Shown here in pieces: positions 8,842 to 17,929 of a stretch of 64,000 bases of DNA. Positions within the stretch are counted from its first letter, which is position 1. Each line of letters begins with the position of its first letter. The position numbers were made by a program, and so were the translations under genes. The notes under the pieces are model-generated. The model was given only the letters and a program-made list of their open reading frames with translations, searched no databases and was not told where the DNA came from. This stretch comes from CAZDQL01 sp964507325 (lineage in GTDB: Bacteria > Planctomycetota > UBA1135 > GCA-002686595), in the NCBI GenBank assembly GCA_964507325.1, contig CAZDQL010000008.1:1-64000 (forward strand). Reading direction: 5' to 3'.

Positions 8842-9838
8842 TGCCGTCCTCCTCCTCCGCGGGCGCCGCGGGTCGTTCGAAACAGGCGCAGAGTCGCGCT
8901 GCGTCCCCAGGGAGCGACTCGAGCAGGGGATCCTCCTGGGCGCAGCGCGGGACCGCACTCGCGCAACGCGGCTCGAAGGCGCAGCCAGCGGAGAGGGACT
9001 GGGGGTCGGGGGGGTGTCCCGGGATCGAGGCCAGCTCCGCCCCGCTCTCCCCTCCCAGGCTGCTGGCGCAGGCGAGCAGTCCCCGCGTGTAGGGGTGCAG
9101 AGGCCGGCGGAAGAGGGAGTCGCAGGGGGCGCTCTCCACCAGACGCCCGGCGTACATCACGGCCACCCGGTCCGCCATCCCGGCCACCACCCCCAGGTCG
9201 TGGGTGACGAGCAGGATCGCCGTTCCGTGGCGCCCCTGGAGGGCGCGCAGGAGCTGGAGGATCTGGGCCTGGATCGTCACGTCCAGGGCCGTGGTGGGCT
9301 CGTCGGCGATCAGCACCTCGGGGCGGCAGAGCAGGGCCATGGCGATCATCACCCGCTGGCGCATCCCCCCCGAGAGCTCGTGGGGGAAGCGCGAGAGGCA
9401 TTCCTCGGGGGCGGCGATCCCCACCTCGTCGAGGCCCGCCAGCGCTGCGCGCCGCGCCTCGCGACGCCCCGCACGCAGGTGCGTCTCCAGCACCTCGGTC
9501 AGCTGGCGCCCGACGGTCAGGAAGGGGTTGAGGGAGGTCATCGGGTCCTGGAAGACCATCGCCATGCGCCGCCCGCGCAGCCCTCGGCGCTCGCGGGCCG
9601 GGAGGGACATCAGGTCCAGATCGTCGAAGCGCATGCGCTCGGCGACGACCCGACCCGGCGGCGAGGGCACCAGTCCCATCAGGGCCAGGTTCGTGACCGA
9701 CTTGCCGGAACCGGACTCGCCCACCAGGGCCAGGGTCTCGCCCCGCTCGAGCTCGAGGCTCACACCGTCGACGGCGCGCAGGGGGCCGAGGTGCGTCGCG
9801 AAGTGGACGCGCAGGTCGCGGATCTCGAGCAGGGCCAT
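8828..9838 (-). CDS. oppD: Oligopeptide ABC transporter ATP-binding protein OppD
   Basis: This 336-residue ATPase pairs with OppF to power peptide uptake. Visible motifs are Walker A GESGSGKS, Q-loop FQDPMTSLNP, signature LSGGMRQR, Walker B VLIADEPTTALD and VTHDLGVV with the switch His. The C-terminal peptide-ATPase extension carries CAFEPRCASA. The start is the ATG at 9838, which shares an ATGA with the stop of the preceding permease gene, implying translational coupling. Confidence 0.93.
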   Translation of the reverse strand: MALLEIRDLRVHFATHLGPLRAVDGVSLELERGETLALVGESGSGKSVTNLALMGLVPSPPGRVVAERMRFDDLDLMSLPARERRGLRGRRMAMVFQDPMTSLNPFLTVGRQLTEVLETHLRAGRREARRAALAGLDEVGIAAPEECLSRFPHELSGGMRQRVMIAMALLCRPEVLIADEPTTALDVTIQAQILQLLRALQGRHGTAILLVTHDLGVVAGMADRVAVMYAGRLVESAPCDSLFRRPLHPYTRGLLACASSLGGESGAELASIPGHPPDPQSLSAGCAFEPRCASAVPRCAQEDPLLESLPGDAARLCACFERPAAPAEEEDGSARP

Positions 9839-11277
9839 CAGTCCGCCCGCTCCCCACCGGTCCTGGGATCCAGGGCATCCCGCAGGCCGTCCCCCAGGAC
9901 GTTCAGGGCGAGCAGGGTGCTCCCCATCGCCAGCGCCGGGAAGAGGACCAGCCACCACTCGACGCGCAGCGGGTTGATCGCCTGGATGCCGTCCACCGCC
10001 AGGAGGCCCCAGCTCACCTTCGGGGGCTCGATCCCCAGGCCCAGGAAGGAGAGGAACGCCTCGAAGAGCATCACCGCCGGGATCGTCAGGGTCAGGTAGA
10101 CGACCACCACCGAGAGCACGTTGGGTACGAGGTGCGCGAAGAGGATGCGCGTCGTCGAGGCGCCCAGGACGCGCGCCGCCTCGATGAACTCGCTGCGCTT
10201 CAGGCTCAGGACCTGCCCGCGCACCACCCGCGCCATCGTCAGCCAGTAGACGGCGCCGATCACGAGGAAGAAGCACAGCTCCCGGTCGATGCCGTAGGTC
10301 TGCTCCAACTCCACGCGGTACTCGTCGATGATCGAGACCAGGAAGATCACCAGGAAGATGAAGGGCACCGAGTAGAGCACGTCCACCAGGCGCATCATCA
10401 GGTTGTCGAGCCTCCCTCCGAGCAACCCCGCCAGGGCGCCGTAGACCACGCCGATCACCAGGCTGCAGGCGGTCGCCGCCAGGGCCACCAGGATCGAGGT
10501 GCGGCTGCCCCAGACGATGCGCGCCAGGATGTCGCGGCCGTTCTCGTCGCGGCCCATCCAGTTGCCGGTCTGCCAGGAGCCGAAGAGGCCCGCGCGCGCC
10601 TCGAGCAGGGCGGTATCGACGGCATTCAGGCGCCAGTAGCCGGGCTCGGAGCGCAGCTCGACGAGCTGGACCTCCGTGGAAGCGAAGCTCTCGCCGGTGG
10701 CGCGCGCGAGCCGGCGACCGAGGTCGTCGTCCCGGTCCAGGGGGAGCGACAGGTAGTGCTCGTACCCCGCTTCACCGAGGCGGGTCTCCACCCGGGGCCG
10801 GCGTCCGCTGATGCGCCGCAGCAGCTCCCCCAGCTCTTCCCCGCTGACGTCGGATCCCGACGTCCGGAAGTGGGCCATCGTCTGGTGCCTCCAACCGTCG
10901 TTCATGAGGTTGCCCAGCGCCCGGGAGGGGAGGGCCCCCGGCACCCCGAGCTCTGCGCCCGGCTCGACCTCCCCGACCAGGGTGGGGGAGGTCCAGGGCC
11001 AATCCGGGGCGCGGGCCTCCCCCGCCGAGAGGTCCATCGCCACCGGCGAGGGCAGGGGCAGGAGGGGCGCCGCGAGGGAGAGCAGCCCGAAGCCGACCAG
11101 GAAGACCAGGCAGAGGACGGCGGGCCGGTTGCGGCGCAGGCGCCGGCGCGCCCGGCGCCAGGGGCTCTCCCCCCGGGCGTGGCGGGTGTCGCGGGCGATG
11201 GCGTGCAGGGCGCTCTCTCCCAGGTCCCAGCGCGCCCAGGACTTGCCGCGCTGCCGCTCGCTCGCCGGGGCGCTCAC
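9838..11277 (-). CDS. oppC: Oligopeptide ABC transporter permease OppC with a long extracytoplasmic insertion
   Basis: This is the second membrane subunit of the first peptide importer (479 residues; OppC proteins are usually near 300). A basic N-terminus leads into TM1 at about residues 55-75. A predicted extracytoplasmic stretch of about 170 residues follows, ending in the family phrase MGRDENGRDILARIVWG. Five more helices come after it. The EAA loop that docks on the ATPase reads EFIEAARVLGASTTRILFAHLVPN. The start is a GTG at 11277 overlapping the oppB stop as GTGA. The large insert between TM1 and the permease core is unusual, and its role is unknown. Confidence 0.88.
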   Translation of the reverse strand: MSAPASERQRGKSWARWDLGESALHAIARDTRHARGESPWRRARRRLRRNRPAVLCLVFLVGFGLLSLAAPLLPLPSPVAMDLSAGEARAPDWPWTSPTLVGEVEPGAELGVPGALPSRALGNLMNDGWRHQTMAHFRTSGSDVSGEELGELLRRISGRRPRVETRLGEAGYEHYLSLPLDRDDDLGRRLARATGESFASTEVQLVELRSEPGYWRLNAVDTALLEARAGLFGSWQTGNWMGRDENGRDILARIVWGSRTSILVALAATACSLVIGVVYGALAGLLGGRLDNLMMRLVDVLYSVPFIFLVIFLVSIIDEYRVELEQTYGIDRELCFFLVIGAVYWLTMARVVRGQVLSLKRSEFIEAARVLGASTTRILFAHLVPNVLSVVVVYLTLTIPAVMLFEAFLSFLGLGIEPPKVSWGLLAVDGIQAINPLRVEWWLVLFPALAMGSTLLALNVLGDGLRDALDPRTGGERAD

Positions 11278-12293
11278 AGCTCCTCCAGGTCGATGCGAGG
11301 GTCGAGGAAGGTGTAGACCAGGTCGACGAGTGCGTTCAGGACGTACACCGCCGCCGTGTAGAGCAGGGTCACGCCCATGGCGAGGGTGTAGTCGCGGTTC
11401 AACGCGCTGTTCACGAAGTGCGAGCCGGTGCCGGGGATGCCGAAGATGCGCTCGATGACGAGGCTCCCGGTCAGGATCCCCGCCGTGGCAGGCCCCAGGT
11501 AGGAGACCACCGGCAGGATGCCCCCCTTGAGGGCGTGGCGCATCACGACCGTGCCCGGCGTCAGGCCCTTGGCGTGGGCGGTGCGGATGTAGTCCTGCGA
11601 GAGGACCTCCAGCATCCCCGTGCGCGTCAGCCGCGCGATGTAGGCCGCGAAGACCGAGCCCAGGCAGAAGCCGGGCAGGATCATGTGCGAGAGGGTTCCC
11701 CAACCGGCGACGGGGAAGAGGGGCACCAGGAAGACGAAGAGCACGATCAGGAAGCTGGCGATGACGAAGTTCGGCAGGGCGATCCCCGCCGTGGCCGCCA
11801 GGCGCAGGGTCAGGTCGAGCTTGCTACCGCGCCGCAGGGCCCCCGCGATCCCGGCCGAGATCCCCAGCGCCAGGGCCCACATCAGCGCCACCGACCCCAG
11901 GAGGGCCGAGATCGGCAGCGACTGGCCGATGATGTCGTTCACCGTCCAGTCGCGGTAGCGCAGGGAGGGTCCGAAGTCGCCGCAGAGGACCCCCGTGAAG
12001 ACGCGCGTGTCGGGGCCGCTCCGCACCAGGTGGAAGCCCTCCTCGTCGCGCACGCAGAAGCGCGCTCCGTCCTGGTCGAGGTTGATGGGCCCCATGTACT
12101 GCAGGAACTGCTTCCAGAGGGGCCAATCCAGGTGGTAGCGGGCGCGGATGTTGGCCTCGATCGTCTCGTTCAAGGCGCGTTCGTCGTCGAAGGGGCCCCC
12201 CTTGACCGAGCGCATCAGGACGAAGGAGACGGAGGCCACCGCGAGCAGCGTGATCGCCATCCACAGCAGGCGCCGTGCGAGGAAGCGGATCAC
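11274..12293 (-). CDS. oppB: Oligopeptide ABC transporter permease OppB
   Basis: This is the first membrane subunit of the importer (339 residues, normal size). TM1 covers about residues 10-29. A hydrophilic loop of about 90 residues follows, reaching GDFGPSLRYRDWTVNDII, the family segment before TM2. The EAA loop is EVLSQDYIRTAHAKGLTPG, followed by the family ending VFGIPG-like IFGIPGTGSHFVN and DYTLAMGVTLLYTAAV. The GTG start at 12293 overlaps the binding-protein stop as GTGA. Confidence 0.92.
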   Translation of the reverse strand: MIRFLARRLLWMAITLLAVASVSFVLMRSVKGGPFDDERALNETIEANIRARYHLDWPLWKQFLQYMGPINLDQDGARFCVRDEEGFHLVRSGPDTRVFTGVLCGDFGPSLRYRDWTVNDIIGQSLPISALLGSVALMWALALGISAGIAGALRRGSKLDLTLRLAATAGIALPNFVIASFLIVLFVFLVPLFPVAGWGTLSHMILPGFCLGSVFAAYIARLTRTGMLEVLSQDYIRTAHAKGLTPGTVVMRHALKGGILPVVSYLGPATAGILTGSLVIERIFGIPGTGSHFVNSALNRDYTLAMGVTLLYTAAVYVLNALVDLVYTFLDPRIDLEEL

Positions 12294-14056
12294 CGGCCGC
12301 CCCCTGCGCGTCTCCGGGACGGGGCGTACTGCCCGCCCCGCGGCCCGTGGGAGACGACCGGCCGATGCCGGTCGTCGCGCGGGTAGGCCGCGCGCTTGGC
12401 GGCCAGCTCCTCGTCGTCCATCCAGTACCAGAACTTGGGAGGGTGCTCGTCGAGGACGTTGGGGTGGAAGCCCCCCAGGCGCGGGTCGACCAGGTTCTGG
12501 CTCACGTAGGAGTAGATGGGCAGGATCGGCAGCTCTCGGGTCAGGATCGACTCCGCCGCGCGCAGGAGCTCCAGGCGCCGCGCCGGGTCCACCTCCACGG
12601 TGGCCGCCTCCATCAGCCGGTCGTACTCCGCGTGCGCCCAGCCCGTGCGGTTGTTCTCCCCGCCCCCCACGAAGATCTCCAGGAAGGTCGCGGGGTCGAC
12701 GTAGTCGCCGATCCAGATCGAGCGCGACACGTCGTAGTCGAGGGAGCGCTGGGTGTCGAGGTAGACGCGGAACTCCTGGTTGGCGAGCTTGGTCTCGATG
12801 CCCAGCTCCCGGCGCCAGGCCTCGGCGATCACCAGGGCGATCTGCTGGTGGGCCTGGGAGGTGTTGTAGTGGATCTCGATGGTGGGCGGGGCTTCCCCCT
12901 CGGGACCGAAGCCCGCTTGGGCCAGCAGCGCGCGCGCCTCCGCCAGGGACCCCCCCGCCGCCGGAGCACCCCGGTAGGCACCCACGCCGGGGGGCACCAG
13001 CCCCGCCGTGGGTAGCTGGCCCATCTTCAGGATCCGCTCGCAGATCGTCTCCCTGGGGATCGCGAGCCACAGGGCGCGCCGCAGGCGGGGGTCGTCGAGG
13101 GGAGGGCGGGTGACGTTGACCCGGTAGAAGTAGCTGCCCAGGTAGGGGGTGGGATCGAAGTCCTCCCGCGGCAGGAGCTCGGGCACGACCTTGGTCGACA
13201 CGCGCGTGATCCACTGCGCCGCGCCAGTCAGGTAGAGGTTGAGGGCGGTCGAGTCCTGCTCCACCGCCAGCACGTCGATGGTGTCGAAGGCGACGTTGTC
13301 GGCGTCCCAGTAGGTCTCGTTCTTGACCAGCCGAATGCGGTCGTTGACCCGGCGCAGGGCGATGCGGAAGGGGCCGTTGGTGACCAGGTTCTCGGGAGCC
13401 AGCCAGCGCTGGCGCCAGGTGTGGGGCCAGCGTCGCCGGGCCTCCTCGAGGCTCTTGCGATGCACCGGGAGCAGGGGGTAGAAGCCCAAGAGGTCGAGGA
13501 AGTAGGGGGTCGGCCGCTCGAGCTCGATCGAGAGGGTGTGGCGGTCCGGCGCGCGGATCCCCACCGCGGCTAAGGACCGCCGGGGACGCCCCTCGGGGTC
13601 GACGTCGTTGGTGTAGTCCCGCGCGCCCCGCACGCACCACAGGAGGTAGGCGTACTTGGCCGCGGTCTCGGGGTTCAGGAAGCGCTCGAAGGAGAAGAGG
13701 AAGCTCTCTGCATCCACCTCCTCGCCGTTGCTCCAGCGCGCGCCCCGGCGCAGGTGGAAGGTGTAGAGCAGCCCGTCCTCGGAGACCTCCCACGACTCCG
13801 CCATCCCGGGCCTGGGCTCCAGGGTACGAGGGTCCTTGACGACCAGTCCTTCGAAGAGCGACTGCACCACGCGCCCCTCGGGGATGCCGGTCACCGCCGC
13901 CGGGTCCAGGGTCTGGACCTCTCCCTCGTTCACGAAGGTGAAGTCCGCCGGCGCCAACCGCGCCCGGCCCGCGAGCAAGGAGAGCGCCGCCACCGGCGCC
14001 GCCGCCAGACCCAGGGCCGCCAGCCGACGCAGGGACCGGGGCGCTGAGATCCGCAT
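12290..14056 (-). CDS. oppA: Peptide ABC transporter substrate-binding protein (SBP family 5)
   Basis: This 588-residue periplasmic binding protein of the OppA/DppA class delivers peptides to OppBC. An N-terminal signal sequence or anchor occupies about residues 1-30, with no lipobox Cys. Family landmarks include EVQTLDPAAVTGIPEGRVV, LFEGLVVKDP, AESWEVSEDGLLYTFHLR with GARWSNGEEV, and the late segment RAAESILTRELPILPIYSY. It is first in the minus-strand operon oppABCDF. Its upstream region is shared with the divergent second system. Confidence 0.92.
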   Translation of the reverse strand: MRISAPRSLRRLAALGLAAAPVAALSLLAGRARLAPADFTFVNEGEVQTLDPAAVTGIPEGRVVQSLFEGLVVKDPRTLEPRPGMAESWEVSEDGLLYTFHLRRGARWSNGEEVDAESFLFSFERFLNPETAAKYAYLLWCVRGARDYTNDVDPEGRPRRSLAAVGIRAPDRHTLSIELERPTPYFLDLLGFYPLLPVHRKSLEEARRRWPHTWRQRWLAPENLVTNGPFRIALRRVNDRIRLVKNETYWDADNVAFDTIDVLAVEQDSTALNLYLTGAAQWITRVSTKVVPELLPREDFDPTPYLGSYFYRVNVTRPPLDDPRLRRALWLAIPRETICERILKMGQLPTAGLVPPGVGAYRGAPAAGGSLAEARALLAQAGFGPEGEAPPTIEIHYNTSQAHQQIALVIAEAWRRELGIETKLANQEFRVYLDTQRSLDYDVSRSIWIGDYVDPATFLEIFVGGGENNRTGWAHAEYDRLMEAATVEVDPARRLELLRAAESILTRELPILPIYSYVSQNLVDPRLGGFHPNVLDEHPPKFWYWMDDEELAAKRAAYPRDDRHRPVVSHGPRGGQYAPSRRRAGGGR

Positions 14057-14346
14057 CGGGGCAGGCTATCCCCCGGCCCCGGCGAATCGTAGAAGGGGCC
14101 CCCCGGCGGTGGGGGAGATCAACGCAAGTCCCTGTCCCGTAAAGGCTTGCGCGCTTGACGGCCACCGGGGCCGACAGTAGGCTCACGAAGCTTTCCCGCG
14201 CAGATCGGGAACCGCGCGTGCCCCCGCGCCTACCGGGGGTGCCGCTACCGCCCAGGGCCCCATCCCCCTAGGGCCACGCGTAGGTCCGCGCCCTCCCGGC
14301 GCGCTGCTCCAGGGTCTCCGAACACCCAGTCCCGGCTCCAAGCACC
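14057..14346. promoter_or_regulatory. Divergent intergenic region between two opp operons
   Basis: This 290-base gap separates the starts of the two peptide-binding-protein genes. On the plus strand TTGACG (14155-14160) and TAGGCT (14178-14183) are 17 bases apart, a good sigma-70-like pair. It would give the plus-strand gene a leader of roughly 155 bases. No equally good pair is seen for the minus strand. No operator palindrome stands out. Confidence 0.4.
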
Positions 14347-16407
14347 ATGCAGAACAAGGGGTTGCTGCTTCTCTCCGTCTCTCTCCTGGGCCTCGCGACC
14401 GTCGCCTCGGCGGGCGCTGGCGACGACGAGGTCGTCGGGCCCGGCCCCGTTCCGGTGGACGTCTTCCACCCCGACCGGGAGCGGGAGGTCACCCCGCGCT
14501 ACGGGGGGCGGGTGATCGTCCACCTGTCGGCCATGCCGGAGAACATCTGCCGGCCGATCGAGAACTCCGCGGTCACGCGGCGCATGCTCTACGAGCTGCA
14601 CGAGGACCTCATCAAGCAGGACTGGGAGTGGCACGACTACCGGCCGCGCGCGGCCCGCTCCTACACGATGGAGGACCTGGTGGTGCTGCGCGAAGAGGTA
14701 CGCGAGATCTACCAGGCCACCTCGGGTCTGATCGACGCTCGCATCAAGCGCGAAGGCGAGCTGGAAGAGGGCCAGGAGCAGCACCGGCTGGTGCGCGCCT
14801 TCTACGGCAAGGTGGAGGAGGGGGAGGAGTCCTACCTGGTGACCCCCGTCTCCAAGGGCAACCCCTTGCCCGCACCGCTCGAGGTCCCCGCTTCCGCGGT
14901 GGCCTCGGTCGAGCGCGGGATGGTCTTCACCTTCGAGCTGCGCGACGACATCCTCTGGCACCCTTCCCTGATCTTCGAGCGGGAGCACCCCGCAGCCTTC
15001 GAACGGCTGAAGGGGCACAAGCTGGACGCGCGGGACGTGCTCTTCTCGTGGCAGATCTCCTCCAATCCCAACGTGGACTGCGACGAGACCCGCTTCCAGT
15101 ACCAGAAGGTGACCGCCGGCGAGATCGTGGACGAGCACACGGTGCGCTTCTTCTACGAGGCCCAGTACGCCTTCGCCACCGGGGTCTTCGAGTCGCTGAC
15201 GCTCTTGCCCACCCACGTCTACGACCTTTCGGACCCCGACAATCCCGAGCATCGCGAGCACTTCACCGCCGAGGAGCAGGGTCAGTTCATCAACGAGAAC
15301 CCCCACAATCGCCTGTGGGTCGGAATCGGGCCCTACCGCGTCACCCAGTGGACCCAGCAGTACGTGCAGGCCGAGCGCTTCACCGACGACGCCGGCAAGA
15401 GCCTCTACTTCGACCGCGACAACGCGGGCTACGTGGACACCATCCGTTGGCGCTACATCGACGACGACGAGACCTCGATGAACGCGCTCCTGAACGGGGA
15501 GCTGGACTTCTTCGAGCGCATCAAGTCGACCGACTACTTCGGGCAGCGCACCCAGGACCCCGAATTCCTGAAGAACTACTACAAGGGCTACAAGTACCTG
15601 GGCACCTACGGCTACACCGGCTGGAACCTGTACCGCCCGCAGCTCAAGGACGTGGCCGTGCGGCGTGCGATCGCCATGGCCTTCGACTTCGACAGCTACC
15701 TGCAGTCCCTCTACCGCGGGCTCGCGCGGCAGGTGACCGGGCCCTTCCCGTACAGCTCCGAGGCCTACAACCACTCCGTCGAGCCCCTGCCCTACGACGT
15801 CGACGCCGCGATCGATCTCCTGGAGGAGGCCGAGTGGTACGACCGCAACGGCAACGGCATCCGCGACAAGGACGGGGTCGAGTTGGAGATCGACTTCATG
15901 ATGCCGTCGGGCAACCGCGCCTCCAAGAGCCTCGGCGAGAAGCTCCAGGAGTCGTTGAGCGAGCTCGAGATCAAGGTCGACATCGTGCAGCTGGAGTGGG
16001 CCACCCTGCTCGACAGGGTGAAGGCGCGCGAGTTCGACGCGATCAACCTGGCCTGGGTACCCTCCCTGGAGAGCGACCCCGAGCAGCTCTGGCACTCCAA
16101 GTGGGGTGAGTACGAAGTGCGCAGCTCGAACCACTCGGGGGTGATGGACCCCAAGATCGACGCATTCATCGCCCGCGGCCAGCGGGAGCTGGACCGCAAG
16201 CAGCGCATGGCGATCTGGCGCGAGATGCACCGCTACGTCTACGACCTGCAGCCCTACCTCTTCGGCTTCAACGTGCCCCACAAGTTCGGCATGACCCAGC
16301 GCATCCGCGGCTTCCAGTCGGTGGCGATCGACCCCGGCTACGTCATCCGGCGCTGGTACTTCTGGAACCCCGAGGAACCGGGCACCCGCACGACCCTCGA
16401 CAGGTAG
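14347..16407 (+). CDS. Peptide ABC transporter substrate-binding protein, second system
   Basis: This 686-residue SBP family 5 protein is larger than the usual 520-600. It has a signal peptide with likely cleavage after VASA (about residue 22) and no lipobox. Extra sequence near residues 95-190 includes a Glu-rich helical segment. Family landmarks are GMVFTFELRDDILWHPS, LDARDVLFSWQ, GIGPYRVTQW and VRRAIAMAFDFDSYL. Residues near 497-506 (DRNGNGIRDKDG) form a calcium-loop-like motif common in this family. It heads a plus-strand operon with two permeases and two ATPases. It is a divergent paralogue of the gene ending at 12290. Confidence 0.92.
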   Translation: MQNKGLLLLSVSLLGLATVASAGAGDDEVVGPGPVPVDVFHPDREREVTPRYGGRVIVHLSAMPENICRPIENSAVTRRMLYELHEDLIKQDWEWHDYRPRAARSYTMEDLVVLREEVREIYQATSGLIDARIKREGELEEGQEQHRLVRAFYGKVEEGEESYLVTPVSKGNPLPAPLEVPASAVASVERGMVFTFELRDDILWHPSLIFEREHPAAFERLKGHKLDARDVLFSWQISSNPNVDCDETRFQYQKVTAGEIVDEHTVRFFYEAQYAFATGVFESLTLLPTHVYDLSDPDNPEHREHFTAEEQGQFINENPHNRLWVGIGPYRVTQWTQQYVQAERFTDDAGKSLYFDRDNAGYVDTIRWRYIDDDETSMNALLNGELDFFERIKSTDYFGQRTQDPEFLKNYYKGYKYLGTYGYTGWNLYRPQLKDVAVRRAIAMAFDFDSYLQSLYRGLARQVTGPFPYSSEAYNHSVEPLPYDVDAAIDLLEEAEWYDRNGNGIRDKDGVELEIDFMMPSGNRASKSLGEKLQESLSELEIKVDIVQLEWATLLDRVKAREFDAINLAWVPSLESDPEQLWHSKWGEYEVRSSNHSGVMDPKIDAFIARGQRELDRKQRMAIWREMHRYVYDLQPYLFGFNVPHKFGMTQRIRGFQSVAIDPGYVIRRWYFWNPEEPGTRTTLDR

Positions 16408-16444
16408 CACGGGTCTCGACGCATAGAACGAGCCCCCCAGCACC

Positions 16445-17929
16445 TTGTTCACCTTCATCGTCCGGCGTCTGCTCCTGATGATCCCCACCACCCTTGGGGT
16501 GGCGGCGGTCGTCTTCTCGATCTACCACCTCGCCCCCGGGGACCCCGCCACGGTGATGATGGGGATGTCGTCGGGTGGGCAGATGGGGACCGACTCGGAC
16601 ACGGAGTCGAAGATCCGCGCCTTCCGCATCAAGCACGGGCTCGATCGCAATCCGCTCGTCCAGTTCCTCGACTACGTCGGTCCCTTCAACCTCTCGCGCG
16701 ACGGGCACCCCTGGTTCTCCTCGCCCTACGGGGAACGCACGGTGGAGGAGGTGGAGCTGGCGCAGGGGGAGCGGGTGCGCGAAGGGAAGCCGCTGGCGAT
16801 CCCCTACCTGCCGCTCACCGACCCGGGGGAGCGCGCCGAGCTGGACGAGCTGCGCCACCGGTTGGCCGACGACGCCGCCGGGTCGCAGGCCTGGGAGGAG
16901 ACCGTCCAGGTCCTGGCGGAACGCGGCGCTGAGGGCTTGCCGGCCCTGCTCACGACCCTCTACGAGCTCCGGCTCGAGGCGGACAGCCGCGCCCAGGCGA
17001 TCGAGCGCGTCTCGGCGGCCCTCACCACCAGCACCGCCCACGAACCGTCGCTGCGACCGGAGCGCGTCGCCCAGCTGGGGGCGGGGGCGCTGATCCGCGA
17101 GTGGTTCCGCTGGTACTACGAGGAGGGAGGCGGGGACCGCGTGCAGAACAGCGGCGAGCAGCCGTGGGGGGGGCTCCTGTGCCTGGACCTGGGGCGCGAG
17201 ATGCAGGCGCGCAACCCCGTGGCCGGCGAGCTCTGGAAGCGGCTCCAGGTGACGGTGCCCCTGTCGCTGATGGCGGTGATGCTCTCCTACCTGATCGCCC
17301 TGCCGATGGGCATCTTCTCGGTGCGGCGGCAGGGCACCAAGGCGGACGGAGCGCTGACGGTGATCCTCTTCGTGCTCTATTCGATCCCCACCTTCTGGGC
17401 CGGTCTGATGCTGATCCTGATCTTCGGCAAGACCGGCGTGGACTGGCTGCCGGTGCTGGGGCTGCACGACAAGGACGCCGAGACGCTGGGGCCCCTGGCC
17501 TACGCCTGGGACGTGGTGCTGCACGCCATCCTGCCGATCGTGACCCTGACCTACGCCAGCCTGGCCTACCTCTCGCGGCAGATGCGGGCCGGGATGCTGG
17601 AGGTGATCCGACAGGACTACATCCGCACGGCGCGGGCCAAGGGGCTCTCCGAGCGGGTGGTGATCTACAAGCACGCCCTGCGCAACTCGATGATCCCGGT
17701 CCTGACCCTCTTGGCGTCGATCCTGCCGATCCTGATCGGGGGCTCGATCATCGTCGAGAAGGTCTTCGACATCCCGGGCATGGGCAAGTACGCCTTCGAG
17801 GGGCTGCTGCGGCGCGATTTCTACATCGTGATGGCGACCACCATCTTCGTGGGGATCATGACCCAGATCGGGATCCTGCTCTCCGACATCACCTACTCCT
17901 TGGTGGACCCGCGCATCCGCTATGACTGA
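16445..17929 (+). CDS. Peptide ABC transporter permease (OppB-like) with a long insertion
   Basis: This 494-residue permease is about 160 residues longer than a normal OppB. TM1 covers about residues 9-27. A predicted extracytoplasmic region of about 230 residues then contains an alpha-helical stretch (about 140-200) resembling helical repeats. The permease core starts at about 265 with VTVPLSLMAVMLSYLIALPMG. The EAA loop is EVIRQDYIRTARAKGLSERV, and the C-terminus has the family phrase VFDIPGMGKYAFEG. Translation appears to start at TTG 16445, as no ATG or GTG in frame fits the TM1 start better. It overlaps the next gene by eight bases. Confidence 0.9.
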   Translation: MFTFIVRRLLLMIPTTLGVAAVVFSIYHLAPGDPATVMMGMSSGGQMGTDSDTESKIRAFRIKHGLDRNPLVQFLDYVGPFNLSRDGHPWFSSPYGERTVEEVELAQGERVREGKPLAIPYLPLTDPGERAELDELRHRLADDAAGSQAWEETVQVLAERGAEGLPALLTTLYELRLEADSRAQAIERVSAALTTSTAHEPSLRPERVAQLGAGALIREWFRWYYEEGGGDRVQNSGEQPWGGLLCLDLGREMQARNPVAGELWKRLQVTVPLSLMAVMLSYLIALPMGIFSVRRQGTKADGALTVILFVLYSIPTFWAGLMLILIFGKTGVDWLPVLGLHDKDAETLGPLAYAWDVVLHAILPIVTLTYASLAYLSRQMRAGMLEVIRQDYIRTARAKGLSERVVIYKHALRNSMIPVLTLLASILPILIGGSIIVEKVFDIPGMGKYAFEGLLRRDFYIVMATTIFVGIMTQIGILLSDITYSLVDPRIRYD

